Shown: positions 1 through 7,963, numbered from the stretch's first letter. The stretch: 8,496 nt of DNA from Amnimonas aquatica (GCF_002943415.1 NZ_PTQZ01000059.1:1-8496), one strand, 5' to 3'. The notes: generated by a model not told the origin, from the letters alone. A program made the numbers and translations.

Positions 1-411
1 CTGGCCGGCGAGCGCCAGCAGGGCGTTCGGCAGGTTGACGGTAAGGGACTGAATGGCAGTTGCCAGATCAGTGGCGCCGGAGGTCAGCGCCGCCTGCAGC
101 TTGGCAGGGTCAGCCCCGGCGATGCCGGAGAGCAGGCTGGTGAGCAGGCCGTCCGGGCCATCCAGCAGTTCGTTCAAGGTCGGGTCCAGGCACTGGATGA
201 ACGGGCCCAGGGGCGTATCGCCCAGGGCACCTCCCAGATTAGTCAGCAGATCGCTGACAATGTCCTGGGTCGGGTTCAGAATGGTGCTGCCGCTGGTGCC
301 ACCACCGCCACCACCACCCGAGCCGCCGGTGCCGCCATCGGCGCCGCAGGCGGCAACGCCCAGCGCGACTGCGAAGTAGGCGGCCAATCTTGTCATCTTG
401 AGCTTTTTCAT
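1..411 (-). CDS. Glycine-rich secreted lipoprotein, C-terminus outside window
   Basis: The frame is open on the minus strand from ATG at 411 to base 1 (137 codons), so the C-terminus is missing. The N-terminus is a lipoprotein signal peptide: MKKLK, a hydrophobic stretch at about residues 9-21, and a lipobox ending VAAC with Cys22 as the expected lipidated residue. A low-complexity linker follows (about residues 23-42), including seven consecutive glycines at 298-318. After it comes a Leu/Asp/Pro-rich segment with phrases such as LLTNLGGALGD and LLDGPDGLLTSLL. This composition resembles proteins often annotated as collagen-like triple-helix-repeat or glycine-rich lipoproteins in gammaproteobacteria, but no true Gly-X-Y collagen repeat is visible here. 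A GAGGA Shine-Dalgarno six bases upstream supports the start at 411. An in-frame ATG four codons earlier (423) is less likely because it would use up that SD. The function is unknown. An envelope location is the only firm inference. Confidence 0.8.
   Translation of the reverse strand, partial: MKKLKMTRLAAYFAVALGVAACGADGGTGGSGGGGGGGTSGSTILNPTQDIVSDLLTNLGGALGDTPLGPFIQCLDPTLNELLDGPDGLLTSLLSGIAGADPAKLQAALTSGATDLATAIQSLTVNLPNALLALAGQ
298..318 (-). repeat. Polyglycine triplet run (GGT/GGC x7) in lipoprotein
   Basis: Seven GGT/GGC codons in a row encode seven glycines just after the lipidated cysteine. Near-identical triplets can slip in replication, so the length may vary between strains. Any change of whole triplets would only lengthen or shorten the linker. 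Confidence 0.75.
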
Positions 412-453
412 GATGGTCCTCATCGTGTGTTTGGCCGCGAGGCCGCTTATGTC

Positions 454-534
454 TGTAACGTAACCGGAATGTAATCCCGTGCGTGATGTGTATGTTATTC
501 GAGGCAAAACACTTGTAACGTTTGAGTTTTGTAA
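454..534. promoter_or_regulatory. Duplicated TGTAACGT-N8-TGTAA motif, putative operator
   Basis: The motif TGTAACGT-N8-TGTAA occurs twice with identical internal spacing, at 454-474 and 514-534, exactly 60 bp apart. The stretch is more AT-rich than the surrounding genes and lies upstream of the lipoprotein gene. Read on that gene's strand the unit is TTACA-N8-ACGTTACA. Two copies with fixed geometry suggest binding sites for one regulator. I do not recognise the regulator. Confidence 0.4.
492..519 (-). promoter_or_regulatory. Possible promoter of the lipoprotein gene
   Basis: On the minus strand a GTTACA (514-519, 4/6 to the sigma-70 -35 consensus) is followed, after 16 bases, by TAACAT (492-497, 4/6 to the -10). 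This would give a leader of roughly 75 nt. The -35 falls inside one copy of the duplicated TGTAA motif, so a factor bound there could interfere with or assist polymerase. The match is moderate only. Confidence 0.3.
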
Positions 535-614
535 ACGCGTATTGACGAATTGAGACAAGTTGGCAGCAAAGCGCCAATTTTCCGACGGACAGTGTGGTTT
601 TCTGTTGTGCTGCA

Positions 615-646
615 GGCCCGTCGCCGATGCGGGGCGGCGGCGGGCC
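615..646 (-). terminator. Hairpin downstream of psd, possible terminator
   Basis: The arms GGCCCG and CGGGCC (615-620, 641-646) continue inward as CGCCG and CGGCG after one mismatch, giving an 11-pair GC stem with an 8-nt loop. It starts 25 bases after the psd stop. No U-tract follows on either strand, so Rho-independent termination is uncertain. It may instead stabilise the 3' end. Apart from this hairpin and the motifs at 454-534, I see nothing in 412-670. Confidence 0.35.
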
Positions 647-670
647 GGATCATGCGTGCGAGGCGGGTCC

Positions 671-1528
671 TCAGCGCTCCAGTCGCCGGCCCAGACGGGT
701 GCCCATGCGGGTCGGCGTGCCGGCCCGGAAGCTTTCCTCCCAGGCCATGACATCCGGGCCGAACAGCACGATGGCGGTCGAGCCGAGACGGAAGCGGCCG
801 AGTTCGGCGCCCTTCTCCAGCGTGATCTCTCCGTGCTCGAAGCGGCTTGCCCGCACTTCGCGGCCGATGGCTTCGACGCCGCCCCAGACCGTCTCGATGC
901 TGGCCACGATCATGGCGCCGACCAGCACCACCACCATGGGACCGGCCTCGGTGTCGAAGTGTGCGACCAGGCGCTCGTTGCGCGCGAACAGGTTGGGCAC
1001 CTGCTCGGCGGTGCGGGTGTTGACCGAGAACAGGTCGCCCGGCACGTACACCGACTTGGTCAGGCGCCCGCCCAGCGGCATGTGCACGCGGTGGTAGTCG
1101 CGCGGCGACAGGTACACGGTGGCGAACTGCCCGCCGATGAAGGCGTTGGCATCGGCATCGCTGGCGAGCAGGTCGCCGAGCGAGTAGCTGTGGCCCTTGG
1201 CCTGGAAGATCTGGTCGCTGCTGATTTCGCCGAGCTGCGAAATGGCGCCGTCGGCCGGGCAGAGGATGCTGTCGGTGGCGCCGTCGAGCGGGCGCGCGCC
1301 ATCCTTCAGGGCGCGGGTGAAGAAGGCGTTGAAGTTTTCGTAGGCGCCCAGGTCGGGCTGTGCCGCTTCGCTCATGTCGACCTGGTAGCGTGCCGCGAAG
1401 CGCTGGATGAAGGCATCGCGGAGCCAGGGCGTGCGGCTCTCGGCCAGGCTGCCGACGAGACGGGACAGGCCGTGCTGGGGCAGCAGGTACTGCGGCAGGG
1501 TGAGCAGGCGGTCGAGGGAGAGGGCCAT
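671..1528 (-). CDS. psd: Phosphatidylserine decarboxylase proenzyme
   Basis: This enzyme decarboxylates phosphatidylserine to phosphatidylethanolamine at the inner membrane, the last step of that pathway. The product is 285 residues, a usual length for the bacterial type I family. Visible hallmarks are PADG (Asp93), DYHRVHMP (Asp144, His146, His149), the YVPGDLFSVN block (161-170), VPNLFARNER, and the LGST self-cleavage motif. In the family, cleavage before the motif serine (Ser250 here, codon 779-781) turns it into the pyruvoyl cofactor, splitting beta and alpha chains. That leaves a small 36-residue alpha chain. The start chosen is ATG 1528, giving MALSLDRLLTLPQYLLPQHG, which aligns with known Psd N-termini and has GGAAG upstream. 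A GTG at 1609 would add 27 residues that do not resemble the family and would overlap a hairpin. It lies 103 nt after the phosphopantetheinyl transferase gene and may have its own promoter. Confidence 0.95.
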   Translation of the reverse strand: MALSLDRLLTLPQYLLPQHGLSRLVGSLAESRTPWLRDAFIQRFAARYQVDMSEAAQPDLGAYENFNAFFTRALKDGARPLDGATDSILCPADGAISQLGEISSDQIFQAKGHSYSLGDLLASDADANAFIGGQFATVYLSPRDYHRVHMPLGGRLTKSVYVPGDLFSVNTRTAEQVPNLFARNERLVAHFDTEAGPMVVVLVGAMIVASIETVWGGVEAIGREVRASRFEHGEITLEKGAELGRFRLGSTAIVLFGPDVMAWEESFRAGTPTRMGTRLGRRLER

Positions 1529-1602
1529 GACGCGGTCTTCCGTAGCAGGTCGGGACGAAATGTCGAGGCCGGCATGGTAATGCAGGCGCGCGCTGTCATA
1601 AA

Positions 1603-1625
1603 GCCGCACGTCGCAAAGGTGCGGC
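1603..1625 (-). terminator. Hairpin plus short T-run between transferase gene and psd
   Basis: A perfect 7-bp inverted repeat, GCCGCAC and GTGCGGC with a 9-nt loop, begins six bases after the phosphopantetheinyl transferase stop. On the minus strand it is followed directly by TTTAT. This is a plausible weak intrinsic terminator or attenuator that would separate serA-transferase transcription from psd. Confidence 0.5.
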
Positions 1626-1631
1626 GCGGGT

Positions 1632-2309
1632 TCAGTCCTGAGTCGCGGGGCGCGGCCAGGCCACGCTGACCATCAGCCGGTCACCGGGGCCTGCGTGGCG
1701 GCTGTGCGCCAGCCAGTGGCCGATGCTGGCATGGCTGATGGTGCTGCTTGTGGTGTCGAGGTTGCGCAGGATCAGCCGCAGCCCCAGTCCGTGTCCTTTC
1801 AGCACCGCTTCCTTGCGCGTCCAGGTGCGCAGCCAGGTGTCCTCCTGCCCGGCGACCGGCGTGCGCTCCCAGAGCGCGGCCTCGTGCGGATGAAAATAGC
1901 GGCGGGTCATGGCGGCGAAGTTGCGGCGCTGGCCGAGCTGTTCGATGTCCAGGCCCACGTCCGGCAGCGTGCGGCTCCAGGCCAGGGCCAGCCATGGTCC
2001 GGTGTGAGAGGCGTTGAAGGCGATGCCGGCGTCGGGCAGCGCCGGCTTGCCGGTGGCCGGCGTGCTCAGCGCCAGTACTTCCGGCGCGCGGCCGAGCAGC
2101 TCGCCCAGCCAGTGCCGGACCACGGCGCGGGCCAGTCGCCGTGCCTCGCTGGCGCGACGGTCGAGATCGGACGGCAGGGCCAGCAGCCGCTCGCGGGCGG
2201 TGGCATCGAGGGTGTCCAGATCCAGCAGCCAGACCTCGATGTCAGTGTCCGGCACGCCGAAATGCAGACGGCCGCCGCGAGCCAGGGACCCGTCGGCGGC
2301 CGTCGTCAT
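1632..2309 (-). CDS. Sfp-type 4'-phosphopantetheinyl transferase
   Basis: The protein transfers the phosphopantetheine arm of CoA to a serine of carrier proteins (ACP, PCP or similar), making them active. It has 225 residues, as expected for the Sfp/AcpT-like class with two fused half-domains. Motifs in order are GKPAL (87-91), FNASHTG (98-104), VGLDIE (118-123) with the Mg-binding Asp121 and Glu123, and WTRKEAVLK (163-171) with Glu167 and Lys171. All catalytic residues are present. The start at ATG 2309 is supported by a GAGG eight bases upstream that overlaps the serA stop codon, so translation is probably coupled to serA across a 10-nt gap. No polyketide or non-ribosomal peptide genes are nearby, so the target carrier protein cannot be named. 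It could serve fatty-acid ACP or a distant secondary pathway. Confidence 0.9.
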   Translation of the reverse strand: MTTAADGSLARGGRLHFGVPDTDIEVWLLDLDTLDATARERLLALPSDLDRRASEARRLARAVVRHWLGELLGRAPEVLALSTPATGKPALPDAGIAFNASHTGPWLALAWSRTLPDVGLDIEQLGQRRNFAAMTRRYFHPHEAALWERTPVAGQEDTWLRTWTRKEAVLKGHGLGLRLILRNLDTTSSTISHASIGHWLAHSRHAGPGDRLMVSVAWPRPATQD

Positions 2310-2319
2310 GGTCGCGGCC

Positions 2320-3549
<1,230 letters not shown>

Positions 3550-3582
3550 GAACGAGGACTCTTGCGTGTGCGTGTATTTGAG

Positions 3583-3599
3583 GATCCCGGTCGGGGATC
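3583..3599. promoter_or_regulatory. Palindrome GATCCC-N5-GGGATC in serA leader
   Basis: A perfect 6-bp inverted repeat with a 5-nt centre lies 33-50 bases upstream of the serA start. It could be an operator or a leader hairpin. The arms are too short to decide. Confidence 0.35.
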
Positions 3600-3616
3600 G
3601 GTATCTGGGGTCGGGC

Positions 3617-3629
3617 CGGACAGGGTCCG
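3617..3629. promoter_or_regulatory. Palindrome CGGAC-N3-GTCCG in serA-D2HGDH spacer
   Basis: This is a second perfect inverted repeat, 5-bp arms with a 3-nt centre, lying 17 bp from the first palindrome. If the suggested serA promoter is right, both lie in the serA 5' leader. Confidence 0.3.
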
Positions 3630-3650
3630 AAACGGAAAAACAAGGCGCGA

Positions 3651-3659
3651 ATGGTAGCA
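3651..3659 (-). promoter_or_regulatory. Possible extended -10 of serA
   Basis: On the minus strand TGCTACCAT fits an extended -10 (TGn followed by TACCAT, 4/6 to consensus). No good -35 is present. It would give a serA leader of about 95 nt. Confidence 0.3.
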
Positions 3660-3675
3660 CAGACGGGCCTGCTGG

Positions 3676-3681
3676 TAGAAT
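3676..3681 (+). promoter_or_regulatory. Possible -10 (TAGAAT) of the D2HGDH gene
   Basis: TAGAAT matches five of six bases of the sigma-70 -10 consensus and lies 36 bases before the ATG at 3718. The -35 region is poor. It is 20 bp from the proposed serA -10 on the other strand, so the two promoters would be back to back and share upstream DNA. Confidence 0.4.
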
Positions 3682-3717
3682 GCGCGTCTTCCGTAATCCC
3701 GCCGCCGGAGCCGCTGC

Positions 3718-5115
3718 ATGAGCCTTGCCCCCGCCGTCCTGTCCCGTCTCGCCGAGATCGTCGGTGACTCGCGTGTCCGTACCGATGCCGACAGCCTGAA
3801 GACCTGGGGCTGCGACTGGACCAAGATGTACGCGCCGGCGCCGTCGGCCATCGTGTTCCCGTCGAGCATCGAGCAGGTGCAGGCGGTGGTGCTGCTGGCC
3901 AACGAGGCCGGTTTCGCCATCGTGCCGTCGGGCGGGCGCACCGGGCTGTCGGCGGGCGCGGTCGCCGCGAACGGCGAGGTGGTCATCAGCCTCGACTACA
4001 TGAACAAGGTGCTGGAGTTCATTCCCGAGGATCGCGCGGTGCGCATCCAGGCCGGGGTGGTCACCGAGCAGCTGCAGAACTTCGCCGAGGAGCAGGGGCT
4101 GTACTACCCGGTGGATTTCGCCTCCGCCGGCTCTTCGCAGCTGGGCGGCAACATCGGCACCAACGCCGGCGGCATCAAGGTCATCAAGTACGGCATGACG
4201 CGCAACTGGGTGCTCGGTCTCAAGGTCGTCACCGGCAAGGGCGACATCCTCGAACTCAACAAGGACATGATCAAGAACGCCACCGGCTACGACCTGCGCC
4301 ACCTGTTCATCGGTGCCGAGGGCACGCTGGGCCTGGTGGTGGAGGCGACCATGAAGCTGGAGCGCGCACCGCGCAACCTGCAGGTCATGGTGCTGGGCAC
4401 GCCGGATTTCCCGAGCGTGATGAACGTGCTCAAGGCTTTCCAGGCTCGCCTCGACCTGACCGCGTTCGAGTTCTTCTCCGAGCTGTCGGTGCAGCTGGTC
4501 ACCGAGCACCAGGGCGTGCCGCGTCCGTTCGACACCGCCACGCCGTTCTACGCCCTGCTGGAGTTCGAGGCGCTGTCCGAGGACATGTCGGCGCAGGCGC
4601 TGGAGATTTTCGAGCACTGCGTGGCCGAGGGCTGGGTGGTCGACGGCGTGCTCGGCCAGTCCGAGGCGCAGGCGAAGAACCTGTGGCGCCTGCGCGAGGA
4701 CATCTCCGAGACCATCGCGCGCTTCACGCCGTACAAGAATGATATTTCCGTGCTGATCCAGCGTGTGCCGGCGTTCATCGCCGACATCGACGCCATCGTC
4801 GCCGCGCAGTACCCGGATTTCCGCGTGGTCTGGTTCGGCCACATCGGCGACGGCAACCTGCACCTGAACATCCTCAAGCCGGACGACCTGGCCAAGGAAG
4901 ACTTCTTCGCCCGCTGCAAGACCGTGAACGTGCAGGTGTTCGAGACCGTGCAGCGCTACAACGGCTCGATCTCCGCCGAGCACGGCGTGGGCATGACCAA
5001 GAAGCCCTACCTGACCTACACCCGCTCCGAGGTCGAAGTCGCCTACCTGAAGGCGATCAAGCAGGTGTTCGATCCCAACAACGTGATGAACCCGGGCAAG
5101 ATCTTCGATCTGTGA
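3718..5115 (+). CDS. d2hgdh: FAD-linked D-2-hydroxyglutarate dehydrogenase
   Basis: It is a flavoprotein of the FAD_binding_4 / FAD-oxidase C family (GlcD, D-LDH, D2HGDH). The FAD-binding half carries PSGGRTGLSAGA (70-81) and GGNIGTNAGG (143-152) with YGMTRNWVLGL after it. The C-terminal half has LWRLRE (322-327, substrate-binding arginine), FGHIGDGNLHLN (373-384, His375 and His382 as metal ligands) and AEHGVGMTK (420-428, Glu421). It ends in the family signature DPNNVMNPGKIF. The length, 465 residues, fits D2HGDH of Pseudomonas (about 464). Divergence from serA matches the Pseudomonas arrangement in which D2HGDH re-oxidises D-2-hydroxyglutarate formed by SerA, passing electrons to the respiratory chain (through ETF in P. 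stutzeri). The start at ATG 3718 has GGAG seven bases upstream. Glycolate or D-lactate oxidase is the alternative, but a single-gene unit beside serA favours D2HGDH. Confidence 0.88.
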   Translation: MSLAPAVLSRLAEIVGDSRVRTDADSLKTWGCDWTKMYAPAPSAIVFPSSIEQVQAVVLLANEAGFAIVPSGGRTGLSAGAVAANGEVVISLDYMNKVLEFIPEDRAVRIQAGVVTEQLQNFAEEQGLYYPVDFASAGSSQLGGNIGTNAGGIKVIKYGMTRNWVLGLKVVTGKGDILELNKDMIKNATGYDLRHLFIGAEGTLGLVVEATMKLERAPRNLQVMVLGTPDFPSVMNVLKAFQARLDLTAFEFFSELSVQLVTEHQGVPRPFDTATPFYALLEFEALSEDMSAQALEIFEHCVAEGWVVDGVLGQSEAQAKNLWRLREDISETIARFTPYKNDISVLIQRVPAFIADIDAIVAAQYPDFRVVWFGHIGDGNLHLNILKPDDLAKEDFFARCKTVNVQVFETVQRYNGSISAEHGVGMTKKPYLTYTRSEVEVAYLKAIKQVFDPNNVMNPGKIFDL

Positions 5116-5122
5116 GAGGTGT

Positions 5123-5237
5123 GCGCTGCTGGCGGTGATTTCCGGCGGCGGGACTTAGCGAGCCAGGGATGGCGAGCGAGAGCCTACAGGGAGGTACTTG
5201 CGGCGATCCCGTCGCCGGAAATCACCGCCAGCAGCGC
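5123..5237. repeat. Long palindromic intergenic element, 31-bp arms
   Basis: The arms at 5123-5153 and 5207-5237 are inverted copies differing at one position (5148 against 5212), which pairs as G-U in plus-strand RNA. The 53-nt centre carries two small interrupted palindromes, GCC-AGGGAT-GGC (5162-5173) and TAC-AGGGAG-GTA (5185-5196). It starts seven bases after the D2HGDH stop and ends 13 bases before the SD of the next gene. No T-run follows, so a simple intrinsic terminator is unlikely. The form suggests a dispersed REP- or MITE-like element. No second copy lies in this window. Confidence 0.85.
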
Positions 5238-5250
5238 TGGCTTTCGCAGC

Positions 5251-5257
5251 AAGGAGA
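5251..5257 (+). promoter_or_regulatory. Strong ribosome binding site AAGGAGA
   Basis: A near-perfect SD eight bases before ATG 5266 fixes the start of the FAH-family gene. It rules out the in-frame upstream GTG at 5119, whose reading frame would run through the palindromic element. Confidence 0.85.
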
Positions 5258-5265
5258 GACGACCG

Positions 5266-5928
5266 ATGACCTATAGGCACATGTGGAGCGACGGCCGCCC
5301 GGTCGACCTGCCCGCGGGCAAGGTGGTGTGTGTCGGGCGCAACTACGCGGCGCATGCCCGCGAGCTCGGCAACGCGGTGCCGGAGACGCCCATCCTGTTC
5401 CTCAAGCCGGCCACCGCGCTGGTGCCGCTGGGGCCGGACTTCGCGATTCCGGCGGGACGCGGCGAGTGCCATCACGAGACCGAGATCACGCTGCTGATCG
5501 GTAGCACGCTGAGCGGCGAGGTGAGCGAGGAAGCGGCGCGCGCGGCCATCGCCGGCATCGGCATCGGCCTCGACCTGACCCTGCGCGATGTGCAGAACAC
5601 GCTGAAGCAGAAGGGCTTGCCGTGGGAGGTCGCCAAGGCCTTCGACGGCGCGGCGCCGATGGGGCCGTTCCTGCCGCCTGGCGGTTTCGCCGATCTCGCC
5701 GCGATCAGCGTCGGACTCATCGTCAATGGCGAGCGGCGCCAGTCCGGCAAAAGCGCCGACATGATCACCGGCATCGTGCCGCTGCTGCGTTTCATCGCCA
5801 CGATTTTCACGCTGCAGCCGGGTGACATCGTCATGACCGGCACGCCGGAAGGTGTGGCGGCGTTGCAGTCCGGAGACCGGCTGATGCCGATATTGTCCGG
5901 CCATTCCTGGCAGACCCGGGTGCGCTGA
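5266..5928 (+). CDS. Fumarylacetoacetate hydrolase family protein (YcgM/FAHD1-like)
   Basis: The product has 220 residues, the size of E. coli YcgM and human FAHD1, and lacks the extra N-terminal domain of true fumarylacetoacetase. The fold's metal site is complete: Glu71 and Glu73 in CHHETEITLLIG and Asp103 in GLDLTLRD. His30 and Glu33 in YAAHAREL correspond to the catalytic dyad described for FAHD1, and Lys124 (AKAFDGAAP) and the TGTPEGV loop (191-197) are also typical. Members cleave C-C bonds of acylpyruvates or decarboxylate oxaloacetate, and the exact substrate cannot be read from sequence. It follows the D2HGDH gene on the same strand but is separated by the palindromic element, so co-transcription is uncertain. 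Its 3' end is 26 nt from the convergent hslR, with no clear terminator between them. Confidence 0.92.
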   Translation: MTYRHMWSDGRPVDLPAGKVVCVGRNYAAHARELGNAVPETPILFLKPATALVPLGPDFAIPAGRGECHHETEITLLIGSTLSGEVSEEAARAAIAGIGIGLDLTLRDVQNTLKQKGLPWEVAKAFDGAAPMGPFLPPGGFADLAAISVGLIVNGERRQSGKSADMITGIVPLLRFIATIFTLQPGDIVMTGTPEGVAALQSGDRLMPILSGHSWQTRVR

Positions 5929-5954
5929 GTCAGGCGCGCCGTGGCATCCGCCGT

Positions 5955-6355
<401 letters not shown>

Positions 6356-6359
<4 letters not shown>

Positions 6360-7033
6360 GCCGGCGCACCCGCCAGCACCGGGATGCGGCCGAGCTCGGA
6401 GAAACGGTCGATGGCCGGATAGCGCAGTCCCTCGCGCTCCGGCTTGTGGCTGTCCGGCGTCAGCACGCTGACGAGCTGGCCGATGCCCCAGGCGCGGGCA
6501 CTGTCGAGCACGGCTTCGCTGTCATCGATGAACAGGGCGCGCGCGGGGTCGAAGTCGTGCGCCGCGCGCAGGGCATGCCAGAAGCGCGCATCCTCCTTGG
6601 CGTGGCCGTAGTCGTGCGAGCTGACCATGACATCGAACCAGTCGCCCATGGCGGTCTCGGCCAGTTTCAGCTCCAGGCTGGCACGGTGCGCGTTGGTCGC
6701 CAGCCAGAGCCGGCGGCCGCTGGCGCGCACCGCGGAGAGGAAGCTGAAGGCGTCGGCGCGTTCGCGGATCAGGTGGCGCAGGTCTTCCTTGAGCACGGCG
6801 ACATCGAAGCCGACCTGCTCGCTCCAGAAGTCGACGCAGTACCAGTTCAGCGAGCCTTGGTGGGCGGCGAAACGGCCCAGCAGGTCGTTCAGGCCTTCCT
6901 CGCGCGGCAGGCCCTTGCGCTCGGCGTAGATGGCCGGCAGGTGCTGCAGCCAGAAGCGGTTGTCGAAGTGCAGGTCGAGCACCGTGCCATCCATGTCGAG
7001 GATGACGGTGTCGACGCGGGACCAGTCAATCAT
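6356..7033 (-). CDS. yrfG: HAD-family nucleotidase, GMP/IMP nucleotidase YrfG-like
   Basis: It is a haloacid-dehalogenase-superfamily phosphatase of 225 residues (E. coli YrfG 222). HAD motif I is DMDGT with nucleophile Asp13 and acid/base Asp15. Motif II is LATNAH with Thr113, motif III is Lys146 in HAKEDARFW, and motif IV is FIDDSE with Asp170 and Asp171. The cap lies between motif I and motif II, about residues 20-95. The family hydrolyses purine 5'-monophosphates, probably a housekeeping role. The start at ATG 7033 (MIDWSRVDTVILDMDGT) has AGGGTG six bases upstream. Position directly before hslR with a four-base overlap repeats the enterobacterial order and supports the name. Divergent pairing with cysQ resembles Pseudomonas, where yrfG-like and cysQ genes lie near each other. 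Substrate specificity is inferred from family only. Confidence 0.9.
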
Positions 7034-7126
7034 GCGGCACACCCTGTCGATTTGCGGCAGAGTATGGCAAAGCCCGGCGGGCAACGCACGGTACGGGGCT
7101 GGATGGCGGCGGAGGTGGAGCAGGTT
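7034..7126. other. Divergent spacer between yrfG and cysQ
   Basis: These 93 bases must hold the promoters of both genes. I find no convincing -35/-10 pair. The only symmetrical element is an interrupted palindrome TTTGC-N11-GCAAA at 7051-7071, which could be a regulator site or chance. Confidence 0.4.
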
Positions 7127-7963
7127 ATGAAGGCGGTCGGACGCGACGAGATGGCTGCGGTGCTGGCGGTGGCCGCGGAGGCCGGGCGCGAGATCATGGC
7201 GATCTACGCCGACGAGGCGCGCTGGCAGGTGCGCGACAAGGCCGACGATTCGCCGGTGACGGCGGCCGACCTGGCCGCGCACGCGGTCATCGAGCACGGA
7301 CTGCGGGCGCTGCCCTGGCCCTGGCTGGCGGCGCTGCCGGTGCTGTCCGAGGAGTCACCGCCGGCGCAGCTGGCCGGACGCCGGTCGTGGCCGGCGTGCT
7401 GGCTGGTCGACCCGCTCGACGGCACCCGCGAGTTCATCGCGCGCAATGGCGAGTTCAGCGTCAACATCGCGCTGGTGCTGGGCGATGAAGCCGTGCTCGG
7501 CGTCGTGCTGTCCCCGGTCGATGGCTCGGCCTATGTCGCTGCCCGCGACCAGGGCAGCTTTCGCGTCAGCGGCGGCGACTGGGCGCTGCTGCATGTCTCG
7601 CTGCTGCCGGCCGACGGCTCGCCGCTGCGCTTGACCGTCAGTCGGCGCCATGGCCTGGAGCAGCTGGCGGCCTTCGAACAGGCGGTGGCGGCGCGGCTGG
7701 GGCCGGTCGAGCGGCATCCGGCCGGTTCGGCGTTCAAGATCTGCGCGGTCGCCGAAGGGCGGGCGGATGCCTACCCGCGCTTCGGTCCGACCAGCGAATG
7801 GGACACGGCAGCGGCGCAGGTGGTGCTGGAGGAGGCCGGCGGGCATCTGCTCGACGCCCGTGGCCGGCGCTTCCGCTACAACCGTCGCGACACCCTGCTC
7901 AACGCCGGCTTCCTCGCGGTCGGCGCGGAGCCGGTGCAATGGCTGGCCTGCTGGCCGGCTTAA
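7127..7963 (+). CDS. cysQ: 3'(2'),5'-bisphosphate nucleotidase
   Basis: It belongs to the inositol-monophosphatase-like, Li-sensitive Mg-dependent phosphatases. CysQ removes the 3'-phosphate from PAP (and PAPS), which builds up during sulfate assimilation and phosphopantetheinyl transfer. Motifs are DDSPVTAAD (40-48), LSEES (73-77, Glu75/Glu76), VDPLDGTREF (94-103, Asp95 and Asp98), and SEWDTAAAQVVLEEAGG (223-239, Asp226). The length from ATG 7127 is 278 residues, close to Pseudomonas CysQ (about 270) and longer than E. coli (246). This start has GGAG six bases upstream. An in-frame ATG at 7103 would add eight residues and has a poorer SD. The PAP by-product links it loosely to the Sfp-type transferase in the same window. 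Its TAA stop lies inside the CTTAAG box of the downstream regulator gene. Confidence 0.93.
   Translation: MKAVGRDEMAAVLAVAAEAGREIMAIYADEARWQVRDKADDSPVTAADLAAHAVIEHGLRALPWPWLAALPVLSEESPPAQLAGRRSWPACWLVDPLDGTREFIARNGEFSVNIALVLGDEAVLGVVLSPVDGSAYVAARDQGSFRVSGGDWALLHVSLLPADGSPLRLTVSRRHGLEQLAAFEQAVAARLGPVERHPAGSAFKICAVAEGRADAYPRFGPTSEWDTAAAQVVLEEAGGHLLDARGRRFRYNRRDTLLNAGFLAVGAEPVQWLACWPA

Noticed and set aside
53..379. Proline-rich plus-strand frame over the lipoprotein gene
   Set aside because: Its polyproline is the antisense of the glycine run. The minus strand has an SD, signal peptide and lipobox.
560..1669. Plus-strand open frame of 369 codons over psd
   Set aside because: It is antisense to psd, whose catalytic motifs are unmistakable. 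The translation is rich in His, Gly and Ala with no recognisable domain. Other long plus-strand frames over 1695-3657 are shadows of serA and the transferase for the same reason.
3550..4983. Long in-frame extension of serA giving a protein of over 880 residues
   Set aside because: The added part is antisense to the intact D2HGDH gene and has shadow-frame composition. Alignment with SerA begins exactly at MSQFSLDKAK, ATG 3549.
5119..5265. Upstream extension of the FAH-family protein starting at GTG 5119
   Set aside because: It would translate the palindromic element. The strong AAGGAGA at 5251 and the family length of about 220 residues point to ATG 5266.
7051..7071. TTTGC-N11-GCAAA as a definite regulator site between yrfG and cysQ
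   Set aside because: Five-base arms with a long gap are expected by chance at this frequency, and no known consensus is matched.
6446..7102. N-terminal extension of cysQ across yrfG
   Set aside because: The extension is antisense to yrfG, which has all four HAD motifs. CysQ similarity starts after ATG 7127.
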